Part shown: in pieces, positions 11,275-19,859 of the stretch
Position numbering within the stretch: the stretch's first letter is position 1
Layout: the number at the start of each line of letters is the position of its first letter
From: Paramesorhizobium deserti
GTDB taxonomy: Bacteria; Pseudomonadota; Alphaproteobacteria; Rhizobiales; Rhizobiaceae
Reading direction: 5' to 3'
Length of the DNA: 64,000 bases
Assembly: GCF_001558695.1 (NCBI RefSeq)
Contig: NZ_LNTU01000037.1
Span: 124,001 to 188,000, forward strand
The notes under the pieces: model-generated
The model's database searches: none
Told to the model about the DNA's origin: nothing
Seen by the model: the letters and a program-made list of their open reading frames with translations, nothing else
Program-made: the position numbers and the translations under genes

Positions 11275-12177
11275 GTGGCCGACATTCCGTCCCGCGAAGG
11301 CTATCTGCCGTTTCGCGACTATCGCACATGGTACCGCATCACCGGCCCGCTTTCCCAGAAGCGACTGCCGCTCGTCGTCGCCCATGGCGGACCGGGCTGC
11401 ACGCATGATTATGTCGATTCCTTCAAGGAGATTGCGGCCCTGGATGGTCGAACCGTCATTCACTACGATCAGCTCGGCAACGGCAATTCCACGCGCTTGC
11501 CGGAAAAGGGGCAGGATTTCTGGACGGTTTCGCTGTTTCTCGAAGAACTCGACTGCCTGCTGGCTCATCTGGGCATCCAGGATCGCTATGCCCTTCTAGG
11601 CCAATCCTGGGGTGGCATGCTAGGCTCGGAACACGCCGTTCGCCAGCCTGGCGGCCTCAAGGCCTTGGTGATCGCCAATTCTCCCGCCAACATGAAAACC
11701 TGGGTGGCGGAAGCAAACCGGCTCCGGGAGGAATTGCCAGCGGAGGTTCAGGCCACGCTGCTTAGCCACGAGGAGGCAGGCACGCTGACCGCTCCCGAAT
11801 ATATCGCCGCGTCACGAGTCTTCTATGATCGCCATGTCTGCCGGATGGTACCGTGGCCCGAGGAAGTGGCGCGCACCTTCGCGATCATGGATGAGGACAA
11901 CACCGTCTACCGCAACATGAACGGCCCTACCGAATTCCATGTCATCGGTACGATGAAGGACTGGACGATCGAGGATCGGCTGCACGCGATCATCGCGCCG
12001 ACGCTTCTGATTTCAGGCCGCCATGACGAAGCGACACCGCTGGTCGTGCGCCCCTATGTCGAAAACGTGCCCGGCTGCCGCTGGGTCATTTTCGAAGAAT
12101 CGGCTCATATGCCGCATGTCGAAGAGAGAGAATTGTGCCTGAAGACCGTCTCCGAATTCCTCAGGGAATTCGATTAA
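11275..12177 (+). CDS. pip: Proline iminopeptidase-like alpha/beta hydrolase (peptidase S33), second copy
   Basis: Alpha/beta hydrolase of 300 residues. It has the canonical oxyanion motif HGGPG (37-41), nucleophile elbow GQSWGG (109-114, Ser111), acid in SGRHDEAT and base in SAHMPH. The cap region [14 protein letters not shown] matches the same part of the first copy (GPNEFLYTGNLKDW), so the two are paralogues of one subfamily, but they are clearly diverged and so not a recent duplication. GTG start at 11275 with GGGAGAAC upstream. It lies 72 bases after luxR with a private box. Likely cytosolic; the substrate is probably linked to the compound taken up by the neighbouring ABC system. Confidence 0.87.
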   Translation: MADIPSREGYLPFRDYRTWYRITGPLSQKRLPLVVAHGGPGCTHDYVDSFKEIAALDGRTVIHYDQLGNGNSTRLPEKGQDFWTVSLFLEELDCLLAHLGIQDRYALLGQSWGGMLGSEHAVRQPGGLKALVIANSPANMKTWVAEANRLREELPAEVQATLLSHEEAGTLTAPEYIAASRVFYDRHVCRMVPWPEEVARTFAIMDEDNTVYRNMNGPTEFHVIGTMKDWTIEDRLHAIIAPTLLISGRHDEATPLVVRPYVENVPGCRWVIFEESAHMPHVEERELCLKTVSEFLREFD

Positions 12178-12214
12178 GTCCCTGAACCGCAACCTCGCCG
12201 ATCGCGATCACTTT

Positions 12215-12241
12215 GCCCCCGCTCGTGGAAAAGGCGGGGGC
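12215..12241. terminator. GC-rich hairpin after the second peptidase gene
   Basis: An 8-bp perfect stem (GCCCCCGC / GCGGGGGC) with an 11-base loop, 37 bases after the peptidase stop. There is no U-run on either side, so termination is uncertain. Confidence 0.4.
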
Positions 12242-12336
12242 GAGGCAGGAGGATGCAACCGGCGCTGAATTCATTGCAGAGACAGGGCGTTGCAGGCAGC
12301 CACCGTCATTTTTCGTGCGATAGGCAAATCAACGGA

Positions 12337-12894
12337 TCAATCTGCTCTTTTCCTGCCGGTGAACATTGCCCGGACCAGATTTTCCTTATGTTCGAGGCTT
12401 GCCAGCACCACACCTGCTACATGAAGGGCGATCATCCCGACGGTGAGATAGACCAAGGTTTCATGCGTCTCTTCCACCCACTTGATGCCCCAATAGGCAT
12501 CGGTCGTCATCATATAACCAGTGGTGGCGATGCCCGAGATCATCACGAGAAGCGCGATCACCATTGCGCCTCCCGCCGGGTTATGCCCGATATAACGCCG
12601 GGCACGCAGGTTCAACGTATCCCGCAGGTATCCAAGTACGATGAACGGGTGATAGACAAAGTCCGAGAAACGAGCGTGCCGGGAGCCGACAAGTCCCCAG
12701 ATTACCCGAAGCGCTAGCAATAAGATGATCGCATAGCCTGAGTAGATATGGGCACTCTTCCATTCATCGCCAGTCAGGAAGGAGAAGGCAAACAATCCGA
12801 CTAGCGACCAGTGGAATATCCGCACGAACGGGTCCCAAACTCTTACTATCTGCGGCGGACGATCGTCCGCCGCCATTCTCTCGATCGTCGCCAT
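12337..12894 (-). CDS. Cytochrome b561-like membrane protein
   Basis: Di-haem-type b cytochrome of 185 residues with four membrane spans. Candidate haem histidines sit in the spans: FHWSLVG in the first, SAHIYSGYAI in the second and HETLVYLTVGMIALHVAG in the last. The N-terminus VWDPFVRIFHWSLV is typical of the cytochrome b/b6 domain family. It starts 2 bases after the stop of a PepSY protein gene and is surely in one operon with it. It would carry electrons between the quinone pool and a periplasmic partner; the partner is unknown. Confidence 0.87.
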   Translation of the reverse strand: MATIERMAADDRPPQIVRVWDPFVRIFHWSLVGLFAFSFLTGDEWKSAHIYSGYAIILLLALRVIWGLVGSRHARFSDFVYHPFIVLGYLRDTLNLRARRYIGHNPAGGAMVIALLVMISGIATTGYMMTTDAYWGIKWVEETHETLVYLTVGMIALHVAGVVLASLEHKENLVRAMFTGRKRAD

Positions 12895-12896
12895 GG

Positions 12897-13172
12897 TCAG
12901 TCGCTTTCGTTACCGACGATCTCGCCATTGGCGGGATTGTAGAGAACTTCGACGCGTTTTCCCTTGGAGTCCTTCGCGTAGACTTCGTAGCAGCCTTTCT
13001 CGACCTTCACCTGGCGTACTTCAAGACCAGCTGCCTTCGCCTTTTCCTTGATGACGTCCTCACTCAGCCACTTGTCTTTAGGCGTGTTGCCGCAGCTATG
13101 ATCTTCTTCCGCGCGCGCCAGACCGGTCGCAGCCGCCGTGAGAACGAGGGTTGCTAAAATGAGCTTTTTCAT
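12897..13172 (-). CDS. Small periplasmic PepSY-domain protein
   Basis: 91 residues with a signal peptide ending near LARA-EEDH. The mature part fits one PepSY repeat: EDVIKEKAKAAGLEVRQVKVEKGCYEVYAKDSKGKRVEVLYNPANGEIVGNE. Two cysteines (in SCGN and KGCYE) could form a disulfide. First gene of a leftward pair with the cytochrome b561-like gene and divergent from a second PepSY gene plus two-component system. PepSY domains are thought to bind ligands or modulate partner proteins; the role here is not known. Confidence 0.85.
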   Translation of the reverse strand: MKKLILATLVLTAAATGLARAEEDHSCGNTPKDKWLSEDVIKEKAKAAGLEVRQVKVEKGCYEVYAKDSKGKRVEVLYNPANGEIVGNESD

Positions 13173-13240
13173 AAACCGTCTCCGTCAAAGCCCGAGAGGC
13201 GTCATTGCCCATCGGCTGCGGCGGACGTTAGAAATTTCCG

Positions 13241-13271
13241 GCTGACAATTAGCTGAGAGCGGCTGTAAGTC
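13241..13271. promoter_or_regulatory. Tandem GCTG direct repeats, candidate response-regulator site
   Basis: GCTG occurs at 13241, 13252 and 13262, with steps of 11 and 10 bases: GCTGACAATTA, GCTGAGAGCG, GCTGTAAGTC. OmpR-class regulators bind direct repeats at about one helical turn. The site lies between the divergent PepSY genes and may serve both directions. Confidence 0.45.
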
Positions 13272-13303
13272 TTTTGTCAGTTTCGAGAGATTATTGCTCG
13301 ATC

Positions 13304-13651
13304 ATGTATGTCCTGCGTCTGCCCCTGATCGCCCTGTTCCTCGCATCAGTTCTTCTGGTGGGCTGGATGACGGCCCATGCCGATGAAGATCTTCGCCCGC
13401 CGAAGGAGAAGTTGGAGGGCGCCGATCTCGACCGGATCCGCAGTCTCGTGCAACAGGGAAAGTTGCTGTCACTCGCGACCCTCAAGGCTGATATCCTCAA
13501 GAGATGGCCCGGTGAATTGATCGGTGTCACGGTGGACCAGGAACATGGCAATATTGTCTATGAATTCCGCATTCTGCGTCCGACAGGTCAGATGACCGAG
13601 GTCGAGGTGGATGCAGCGACGGGCAAACTTGTCGAAATCGAGAATGAATGA
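13304..13651 (+). CDS. PepSY-domain protein, probably periplasmic
   Basis: 115 residues from the ATG at 13304 (MYVLRLPLIALF), which begins a signal peptide ending near AHADED; a TTG at 13274 would add an unlikely leader. The mature part is a PepSY unit: LATLKADILKRWPGELIGVTVDQEHGNIVYEFRILRPTGQMTEVEVDAATGKLVEIE. Its stop overlaps the response-regulator start by 4 bases. Such proteins often precede OmpR-type two-component systems in proteobacteria and may tune the kinase. Confidence 0.82.
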   Translation: MYVLRLPLIALFLASVLLVGWMTAHADEDLRPPKEKLEGADLDRIRSLVQQGKLLSLATLKADILKRWPGELIGVTVDQEHGNIVYEFRILRPTGQMTEVEVDAATGKLVEIENE

Positions 13652-14319
13652 TGCACCTGCTTCTCGCCGAAGACGATCCGCTGATAGCCCGCGATATCAT
13701 CGCCCAGTTGTCAAAGGCAGGCTATGTCATCACCCATGAGAAGGATGGCGAGGCTACCTTGTTCGCCGGGGAGCATGAAAACTTTGCTGCCGTGATCCTC
13801 GATCTCGGCTTGCCGAAGCTGGACGGCCTGACGATCCTCAAGCGCTGGCGATCCAACGGACACAACATGCCGGTCATCATACTCACCGCGCGCGGCAACT
13901 GGGAGGAGCGTGTCGAGGGTATCGACGCCGGGGCCGACGATTATCTTGCCAAACCATTCCGCATGCCGGAGCTTCTGGCACGGCTGCGGGCCGTGCTGCG
14001 TCGCTATGCGGGTCAGGCAAACCCTGTCCTCTCCTCCGGCCCGATCTCCATCGACATACGCCAGAAGAGCGTGACGGTCGATGGTCTGCCGGTCGAAGTC
14101 TCGCCTCTCGAATACCGCTGCATCGCCGTGTTGATGCAAAATCGGGATCGGGCTGTTTCGCAAATGGAACTGACCGAGCAGCTTTATGCGCAGGATTTCG
14201 AACGCGAGAGCAATTCTGTCGAAGTGCTGATCGGCCGTCTTCGCAAGAAGCTCGGCAAGGACGCGATCCTCACCCGTCGGGGTTTCGGCTATCAGATCGC
14301 CCAGGACGAAGCGACATGA
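13648..14319 (+). CDS. OmpR-family response regulator
   Basis: 223 residues: receiver domain with acidic pocket (AEDD), phosphoacceptor D52 (VILDLGLPKLDG), switch Thr (ILTARG) and Lys (YLAKPFRMPELLARL), then a winged-helix DNA-binding domain with VEVLIGRLRKKLGKD and TRRGFGYQI. It overlaps both neighbours by 4 bases (PepSY upstream, kinase downstream), so the three form one transcript. Its likely targets are the divergent PepSY/cytochrome pair and its own operon, through the direct repeats at 13241-13271. Confidence 0.95.
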   Translation: MMHLLLAEDDPLIARDIIAQLSKAGYVITHEKDGEATLFAGEHENFAAVILDLGLPKLDGLTILKRWRSNGHNMPVIILTARGNWEERVEGIDAGADDYLAKPFRMPELLARLRAVLRRYAGQANPVLSSGPISIDIRQKSVTVDGLPVEVSPLEYRCIAVLMQNRDRAVSQMELTEQLYAQDFERESNSVEVLIGRLRKKLGKDAILTRRGFGYQIAQDEAT

Positions 14320-15665
14320 TCTCCATTCGCAGGCGTTTCGTCTTGATTTCGCTTCTGACCGTAACGCTGTCACTTGCCGCGGCCTCGGCCGTGCTAATCC
14401 AGATTTTCGCGGACAGCTATAGCCGACGCGTTCAAAATGAACTCACCAGTCATATCAGCAGGCTTGCGGCCGCGCTGCAGTTTGGTCCGGACGGTCGGCT
14501 CCTGGTTCCCGCAAGTCCCGCTGATAACCGGTTTCTTATCCCTTACAGCGGTCTCTACTGGCAGATCGACGATCCCACGGGAAAAAGCGAATTGCGATCG
14601 CCCTCGCTCTTTGACCACGCATTGCCATTGCCCGACGACGCCCATTCGCCCGGAACGATCCACACCTATCGGCTGGAAGGTCCGGAGCATCGCGACGTGA
14701 TGGTGCAGGAGCGGGTGGTCGTTGTTGCAGCTCCTGAAGGCACGCGCCCGATCAGAATCTCCGTGGCGATCGATGCCACCGAGATCGATGCGGCACGTTG
14801 GACATTCGCATTGGCGATCCTCCCCTATATCATGGCACTCGCATTGTTTCTCGTCGTCATGTCGCTCGTCCAGCTCGCCTTCGGTCTAAAACCCCTAGGA
14901 AGAATGTCCGCCGATCTCCACCTCATCCGCGACCGGCGCGCCGACCGTCTTCCCGGTCCCTATCCGAAGGAACTCCGCGGACTGGCGGACCAGCTCAACC
15001 ACCTCCTGGAGATCCAATCAGCCGCCATCGACAAGGCGCGTGCAAGGGCGAGCGATCTCGCCCACGGATTGAAAACCCCCCTGACTATTCTTTCCAACAA
15101 TGCATTCACCTTGCGTGAAAAGGGCCAAACCGCCATGGCCGATGAACTGGACCAACTGGCGAATGCCATGCTCGCACATGTCGATCACGAACTCGCCCGG
15201 GCTCGAATTACTCCCACACCTGAACAGCGCCGTGACGATGCGCACGCAGCAAAAATTATCACAGACGTCATCCGCGCGCTTAAACGATCGGGAGCCGGTG
15301 AAAAGCTTGCCTGGCATACGGATATTCCCGAGACGCTGCGGCTGCCCATCGATCCGCACGATTTCCACGAACTGGTAGGAAACCTGCTCGAAAACGCCAC
15401 CAAATGGGCCCGGAAGGCAATCTGGGTGAGAATGGAGAAGGATGATGCCGACTGGCGGCTTGTCGTTGAAGATGACGGCCCGGGTGTACCGGAGGATAGG
15501 CTCCCCGAACTGACACGCAGGGGGATGCGGCTTGATCACCTGAAGCCCGGAACGGGTCTGGGGCTGGCGATTGTCAGTGAGATAGCCGAGGTTTATGGGC
15601 TGTCGGTTACGCTTGGCAACCGCGTCGAGGGTGGCTTTCGCGCCGAAATCCTCTTCACAAGCTGA
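14316..15665 (+). CDS. Membrane sensor histidine kinase (PhoQ/QseC-like)
   Basis: 449 residues. TM1 lies near residues 11-32 and TM2 near 165-187, enclosing a periplasmic sensor of about 130 residues. H-box DLAHGLKTPLTIL carries the phosphorylated His250; N-box is NLLENATKWA, G-boxes are DDGPGVPE and GTGLGLAI. It is coupled by a 4-base overlap to its response regulator. The signal is unknown; the nearby PepSY and cytochrome b genes suggest an envelope, redox or metal cue. Confidence 0.95.
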   Translation: MISIRRRFVLISLLTVTLSLAAASAVLIQIFADSYSRRVQNELTSHISRLAAALQFGPDGRLLVPASPADNRFLIPYSGLYWQIDDPTGKSELRSPSLFDHALPLPDDAHSPGTIHTYRLEGPEHRDVMVQERVVVVAAPEGTRPIRISVAIDATEIDAARWTFALAILPYIMALALFLVVMSLVQLAFGLKPLGRMSADLHLIRDRRADRLPGPYPKELRGLADQLNHLLEIQSAAIDKARARASDLAHGLKTPLTILSNNAFTLREKGQTAMADELDQLANAMLAHVDHELARARITPTPEQRRDDAHAAKIITDVIRALKRSGAGEKLAWHTDIPETLRLPIDPHDFHELVGNLLENATKWARKAIWVRMEKDDADWRLVVEDDGPGVPEDRLPELTRRGMRLDHLKPGTGLGLAIVSEIAEVYGLSVTLGNRVEGGFRAEILFTS

Positions 15666-15857
15666 ACCCCGGATCCCATACGAGAAAGGCTGCGATCGCG
15701 TCGGAGCACCAGACGACGTGTCCTCATAAATTTCCGCGCGAGGCATAGAGCAGTTCCGCAGGCATCATGTCTCCGGTTCCGCTCCCATGTTCAAATCCCG
15801 ATAACGCAGCTCATTTACTACAACGGGACACGTTAAAACGGTTCGATTTTTTTGTTT

Positions 15858-16541
15858 TCAGGCGCTGATTTGAGCGGTCAGCCGTTTCTGGCTCTCGACA
15901 AGAGCAGCAACGAGATCAGCGCATCGATCTTCGTTGAACCGTGTGATCAGGCCCGAGACCGCGATCGCACCCACAAGTCTGCCCGTGGCTGAGCGAAGCG
16001 GGACCGATACGGCCGCCACTTCAGGATCACGCTCACCGCGCGAGATCGCGAACCCCGAGGACCGGATCGACGGATCCCCCTCCTCCATATCTGCCGAAAA
16101 GGCTAGTAGAACCTTTCCGGTGGCGCCGCGGTCGAGCGGCATGCTAGCGCCTTCGGTGATGGAGTGACGGATCGCCCGGGTCGGCTCACTCCGATAAAGG
16201 CAGATACGGCTCATGCCCTCACGAACATAGAAAGAAGCGGTCTCGTTGGTTGCCTCGGCGAGCAGTTTCAACTCTGGGCGAACGATGCCTGCAAGATCGA
16301 AGCTCTGACGGTAGTTAGAGCCGAGGCGCCATGTGGTCGGCCCCAGCCGGAAGCGCCCATTCTCACCCCTTATGAGATAGCCGAATTTCTCCAGGGAGAC
16401 GGCGAGACGAAGGATGGTGCTCTTATACTGTCCTGTCTTCTTCGCGATCCCGGCCAGGCTCAACTCGGGCGAGCCCGGATCAAAACAATCCAGAATCTGC
16501 AGTGCACGCTCGACGGCCTCAACGCCTTTAACTTCGGCCAT
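15858..16541 (-). CDS. IclR-family transcriptional regulator
   Basis: 227 residues: N-terminal winged HTH (VEAVERALQILDCFDPGSPELSLAGIAKKTG), then the IclR effector domain (ATNETASFYVREGMSRICLYR, LDRGATGKVLLAF, PLRSATGRLVGAIAVSG). The ATG at 16541 has GGGAGGGAGG seven bases upstream and is preferred to a TTG at 16571. It is divergent from a CoA-transferase / citryl-CoA-lyase / TctCBA operon, its probable target, with that operon's substrate or CoA ester as the likely effector. Confidence 0.93.
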   Translation of the reverse strand: MAEVKGVEAVERALQILDCFDPGSPELSLAGIAKKTGQYKSTILRLAVSLEKFGYLIRGENGRFRLGPTTWRLGSNYRQSFDLAGIVRPELKLLAEATNETASFYVREGMSRICLYRSEPTRAIRHSITEGASMPLDRGATGKVLLAFSADMEEGDPSIRSSGFAISRGERDPEVAAVSVPLRSATGRLVGAIAVSGLITRFNEDRCADLVAALVESQKRLTAQISA

Positions 16542-16613
16542 GTCGCGCCTCCCTCCCGCTGAGATTGACAATTTCGGAACTTTCTAGCATATCATTCTGA
16601 CAGTCGCAATAAT

Positions 16614-16630
16614 GTTCCATTCAGTAGAAC
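16614..16630. promoter_or_regulatory. Candidate IclR operator
   Basis: GTTCCATTCAGTAGAAC is an imperfect palindrome (GTTC...GAAC) lying between the divergent IclR gene and the operon. IclR-type operators are often GTTC/GAAC-type palindromes. Assignment is inference. Confidence 0.4.
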
Positions 16631-16651
16631 GATATATGGGAGGAGGAGCCC

Positions 16652-16798
16652 ATGAAGCTGTCGATCCACGCCTTCACACTTTCGGGTGTGATTACGCTCA
16701 TCACATCCGTCCGGGCCCGGGCCATCATTGGCGTCGCGATCATCCTCGCTATTACCCCGCTCGACTTTGGAATTTCAAAACATGCTCACCCCGCTTGA
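16652..16798 (+). CDS. Small 48-residue ORF in front of the CoA-transferase gene
   Basis: ATG at 16652 with a strong GGAGGAGGAG ribosome site six bases upstream opens a 49-codon frame that ends 17 bases inside the next gene (whose ATG is at 16782). The peptide starts MKLSIHAFTLSGVITLITS and contains a hydrophobic stretch IIGVAIILAITPL. It could be a small membrane protein, a leader peptide coupled to the downstream gene, or a remnant. I recognise no family. It has a better ribosome site than the gene it precedes. Confidence 0.45.
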   Translation: MKLSIHAFTLSGVITLITSVRARAIIGVAIILAITPLDFGISKHAHPA

Positions 16799-17975
16799 CG
16801 GTATTCGTGTCCTCGATCTGACCAATGTATTGGCAGGACCGTTCTGTTGCCATCAACTGGCGCATCTTGGCGCGGAGGTGATCAAGGTGGAGGTACCGGA
16901 GACCGGCGACCTGGCACGGCAGCTTGGCGCGGATCCGGAGTTGAACAGGATCGGCATGGGCGTGTCCTTTCTCGCCCAGAATGCCGGAAAGAAATCCGTG
17001 ACCGCAAATCTCAAGACCGAGGCGGGACGCGAGGTCTTGCGGCGTCTCGTCGTCACGGCGGATGTGCTCGTCGAAAACTATCGTCCAGGCGTGATGGAGC
17101 GGCTCGGTGTCGGCTATGAGACGCTCAAGTCGATACGGCCAAGCCTCATCTACTGCGCCATCTCCGGTTTCGGCCAAACCGGGCCTTGGGCGCATCGTCC
17201 GGCCTACGACCAGATCATCCAGGGCACCTCCGGTGTAATGGCGATCACCGGCGACCAGGACAGCGCACCCCTAAGGGTCGGCTATCCCATTGCCGACACG
17301 GTAGGCGGACTGACCGCCGCCTTTGCAATTGCCGCGGCGCTGAATGCACCCAAGCGCGGCGGCTTCATCGATGTCTCGATGCTGGAGTCCCTTATCGCAA
17401 CGATGGGCTGGGCCGTTTCAAACTGGCTGATCGCAGGCCAGCGCCCCACGCCCAACGGAAATGAGAACCTGACCTCGGCACCCTCCGGCACCTTCATGAC
17501 CGGCACGGGGCCGCTCAACATCGCCGCGAACAAGGACGAGCAGTGGCGGATCCTGGCCCGGTACATTGGTCGGGAGGACCTGCTGAATCGCCCTGAATTC
17601 GCCACGCGCGAGGAGCGCAAGCGCAACCGCGTGGCTTTGAAGGCTGAAATCGAAGATGCGCTGAAGGGACGGGACGCGCGCGAATGGGCGCGCGAATTGA
17701 ACAAGCTCGGGGTACCCGCCGGCGCGGTTCTGGAACTGCCTGAAGTTCTGGAGCATGAGGTGATCCGCGATCGCGGAATGGTGGCCCGGTTCGACGACGT
17801 TCCCGGCGTCGGCCGGCCGGTCTCGGTCTTGCGCACCGGCATAAAGATAAATGGCGCTCCCCCGTCGGTGGATGGTCCACCGCCCGTGCTTGGCGCAGAT
17901 AACGAAGCAATCCTTGGAACATTGGGCTACACTCATGAGGAAATCGCGGCAATGCGGGAAAGGGGCGAGACATGA
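16782..17975 (+). CDS. CaiB/BaiF family (class III) CoA-transferase
   Basis: 397 residues from the ATG at 16782 (MLTPLDGIRVLDLTNVLAGP); an in-frame upstream ATG at 16728 adds 18 unlikely residues. Family marks are GAEVIKVE, NAGKKSVTANLKTEAG, the catalytic Asp172 in YPIADTVGG and FIDVSMLESL. It would transfer CoA between acids through an enzyme-bound anhydride. Its stop overlaps the next gene by 4 bases. Together with the following citrate-synthase-like lyase it would activate a tricarboxylate or related hydroxy acid to its CoA ester for cleavage. Confidence 0.92.
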   Translation: MLTPLDGIRVLDLTNVLAGPFCCHQLAHLGAEVIKVEVPETGDLARQLGADPELNRIGMGVSFLAQNAGKKSVTANLKTEAGREVLRRLVVTADVLVENYRPGVMERLGVGYETLKSIRPSLIYCAISGFGQTGPWAHRPAYDQIIQGTSGVMAITGDQDSAPLRVGYPIADTVGGLTAAFAIAAALNAPKRGGFIDVSMLESLIATMGWAVSNWLIAGQRPTPNGNENLTSAPSGTFMTGTGPLNIAANKDEQWRILARYIGREDLLNRPEFATREERKRNRVALKAEIEDALKGRDAREWARELNKLGVPAGAVLELPEVLEHEVIRDRGMVARFDDVPGVGRPVSVLRTGIKINGAPPSVDGPPPVLGADNEAILGTLGYTHEEIAAMRERGET

Positions 17976-18817
17976 CGGAAGACGCGACTGAAGTCCGCGA
18001 TTGGTGGCGCACATCGGTCATCGAAATGCGACCGGGTGTCATTCGCTTTCGTGGCTTTCCCATAGAAGAGCTCATCGGAAACGTCAGCTTTCCCGCTATG
18101 ATCTGGCTCATGGTTTCGGGGCGTCTGCCAAGCGCCGACGAGGCGGCGCTGCTGGAAGCGGCGCTCGTCGCAGCCGTCGATCATGGCCCGCAGGCCCCGT
18201 CGATTGCCGCAGCAAGAATGGCGGTTACCTGTGGTTTGCCGCTCAACAACGCAATGGCGAGCGCGGTGAACCTTCTCGGCGACGTGCATGGCGGAGCAGG
18301 TCAGCAGACACTCGAGCTTTACTATGACATCGATCAGCGCGCGGAAGCCGGCAAGAGCCTGAAGGATGCGACCGCCGCCGCTGTCACAGACTGGCAGACC
18401 AAGCGCACGAAGTTCGTGCCGGGTTTCGGACATCGGTTCCACAAGGAGGGCGACCCGCGCGCGCCACGCCTTCTGGCACTGGTCCGCGAGGCTGCCGCGC
18501 GCGGCACTGTCTCGGGCCGTTTTGCTGAAATAGGCAGCGCGGTCGAGGCTTATCTCGGTCAAGGTCGCGCTCGACCGGTGCCAATGAACATCGACGGCGC
18601 CACCGCCGTGATCTTTGCTGAACTCGGCTGCGAGCCGCCGCTTGCGCGCGGGCTCTTCTGCCTGTCGCGATCGGTTGGGATTCTTGCCCATGCGTGGGAA
18701 CAGACCCAGCAGGGCGGACGCAACAAGGGGCCGGTCCCGCCCCGGTTTCTCTACACCTATGAGGGGCCAGAACTCAGGTCGCTCGATCTTCAACACCAAA
18801 GGGAGGAAATACAATGA
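17972..18817 (+). CDS. Citryl-CoA-lyase-like enzyme (short citrate-synthase family)
   Basis: 281 residues, much shorter than true citrate synthase (about 430) and matching the short citryl-CoA lyase group. The catalytic residues of the superfamily are recognisable: H106 in DVHGGAG, H154 in GFGHRFHKEGDPRAPR, and D208 in NIDGATAVIF. It would split a 3-hydroxyacyl-CoA such as citryl-CoA into acetyl-CoA and an oxo acid. It sits between a CoA-transferase and a TctCBA importer with 4-base overlaps on both sides, so substrate import, activation and cleavage are one transcript. Whether the substrate is citrate, citramalate or another acid is not shown. Confidence 0.85.
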   Translation: MTEDATEVRDWWRTSVIEMRPGVIRFRGFPIEELIGNVSFPAMIWLMVSGRLPSADEAALLEAALVAAVDHGPQAPSIAAARMAVTCGLPLNNAMASAVNLLGDVHGGAGQQTLELYYDIDQRAEAGKSLKDATAAAVTDWQTKRTKFVPGFGHRFHKEGDPRAPRLLALVREAAARGTVSGRFAEIGSAVEAYLGQGRARPVPMNIDGATAVIFAELGCEPPLARGLFCLSRSVGILAHAWEQTQQGGRNKGPVPPRFLYTYEGPELRSLDLQHQREEIQ

Positions 18818-19797
18818 GCTTGAGAACTTTGTGTCGGGCCGCTGCCGTAGTGACGATGATGGCGCTGCCGGGGGTCGCCTTCGCATTCGACCCCGGCAAC
18901 ACCGAATGCATCGCACCCGCCAACCCGGGTGGCGGCTGGGACTTCACCTGTCGTCAGGTCGGCAAGACCCTGCAGGATCTCGGTTTGATCAAGGGTACAA
19001 TGCAGGTGACGAACCTGACCGGCGGATCCGGCGGTGTCGCCTTCGCGGAAGTAACCGGCAAACGCAATTCCAACAACAACCTGATTGTCGCTGCCTCCTC
19101 CGCCACCGCCACGCGGCTTGCCCAAGGCGCTTTCCCCGGCGCAAGCGTGGACCAAGTCCGCTGGATCGCCTCGGTCGGCGCCGATTATGGCATCATCGCC
19201 GTCAGCAAGAATTCTCCCATCAATACCTTGCCGGAGCTTATCGACCAATTGAAAGCCGATCCGGCTTCGGTGGCCTTTGCCGGCGGTTCGGCGGTAGGCG
19301 GCTGGGATCATCTCAAGGTGCTGATGGCAGCACAAAAAGCCGGTTTCCAGGATGTCAGGAAGGTGAAATACGTCGCATTTGAAGGCGGTGGAGAGGCGAT
19401 CACCCAGCTTCTGGCCGGTTCGGTACAAGCCTTCAGCGGCGACGCTTCGGAGGCCAAAGGATTTGTCGATTCCGGCGACATCAAGGTGCTCGCCGTCCTT
19501 GCACCGGAGCGCATGCCTGGAGATTTCGGACAGTTTCCGACGGCCCGTGAACAGGGCATCGACGCGATCGGGGCCAATTGGCGCGGCTTCTACGGACCCG
19601 GCGAGATGGGCGCCGAAGCATATGATTTCTGGGTGAACGCCGTCTCGACACTCTATGCCTCACCGGAGTGGAAGAAGGTCATGGAGACGAACGGCCTTGC
19701 TCCGCTGGATCTCAAAGGCGCGGATTTCGAGGCCTTCGTGCAGAAATCGATCACCGAGATCCAGGATCTCTCTCGCGAGATCGGCCTGATCAAGTGA
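18814..19797 (+). CDS. tctC: Tripartite tricarboxylate transporter substrate-binding protein
   Basis: 327 residues with a Sec signal peptide (cleavage near VAFA-FDPG). The mature start FDPGNTECIAPANPGGGWDFTCR is the TctC/Bug-family pattern, and LTGGSGGVAFAEV and WRGFYGPGEMG follow. A strong AGGGAGGA ribosome site precedes the ATG. Periplasmic receptor for the TctAB membrane proteins encoded just downstream. The downstream hairpin at 19808-19835 may protect its mRNA segment. It is a TctC variant with two Cys near the N-terminus (C28-C36 region). Confidence 0.93.
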   Translation: MSLRTLCRAAAVVTMMALPGVAFAFDPGNTECIAPANPGGGWDFTCRQVGKTLQDLGLIKGTMQVTNLTGGSGGVAFAEVTGKRNSNNNLIVAASSATATRLAQGAFPGASVDQVRWIASVGADYGIIAVSKNSPINTLPELIDQLKADPASVAFAGGSAVGGWDHLKVLMAAQKAGFQDVRKVKYVAFEGGGEAITQLLAGSVQAFSGDASEAKGFVDSGDIKVLAVLAPERMPGDFGQFPTAREQGIDAIGANWRGFYGPGEMGAEAYDFWVNAVSTLYASPEWKKVMETNGLAPLDLKGADFEAFVQKSITEIQDLSREIGLIK

Positions 19798-19807
19798 GAT
19801 GAATGCG

Positions 19808-19835
19808 GTGCGGCGCGCCGATCGACGCGCCGCAC
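19808..19835 (+). other. Intercistronic stem-loop between tctC and tctB
   Basis: A perfect 10-bp GC-rich inverted repeat (GTGCGGCGCG / CGCGCCGCAC) with an 8-base loop, 10 bases after the tctC stop, without a U-run. Such hairpins commonly stabilise the mRNA of an abundant binding protein relative to its membrane partners. Confidence 0.6.
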
Positions 19836-19859
19836 AATTCAAGCCAGAGGGAGGATGGC

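Noticed and set aside
12253..12717. Plus-strand open frame over the cytochrome gene
   Set aside because: Antisense to a clear cytochrome b561-like gene; no domain or good start.
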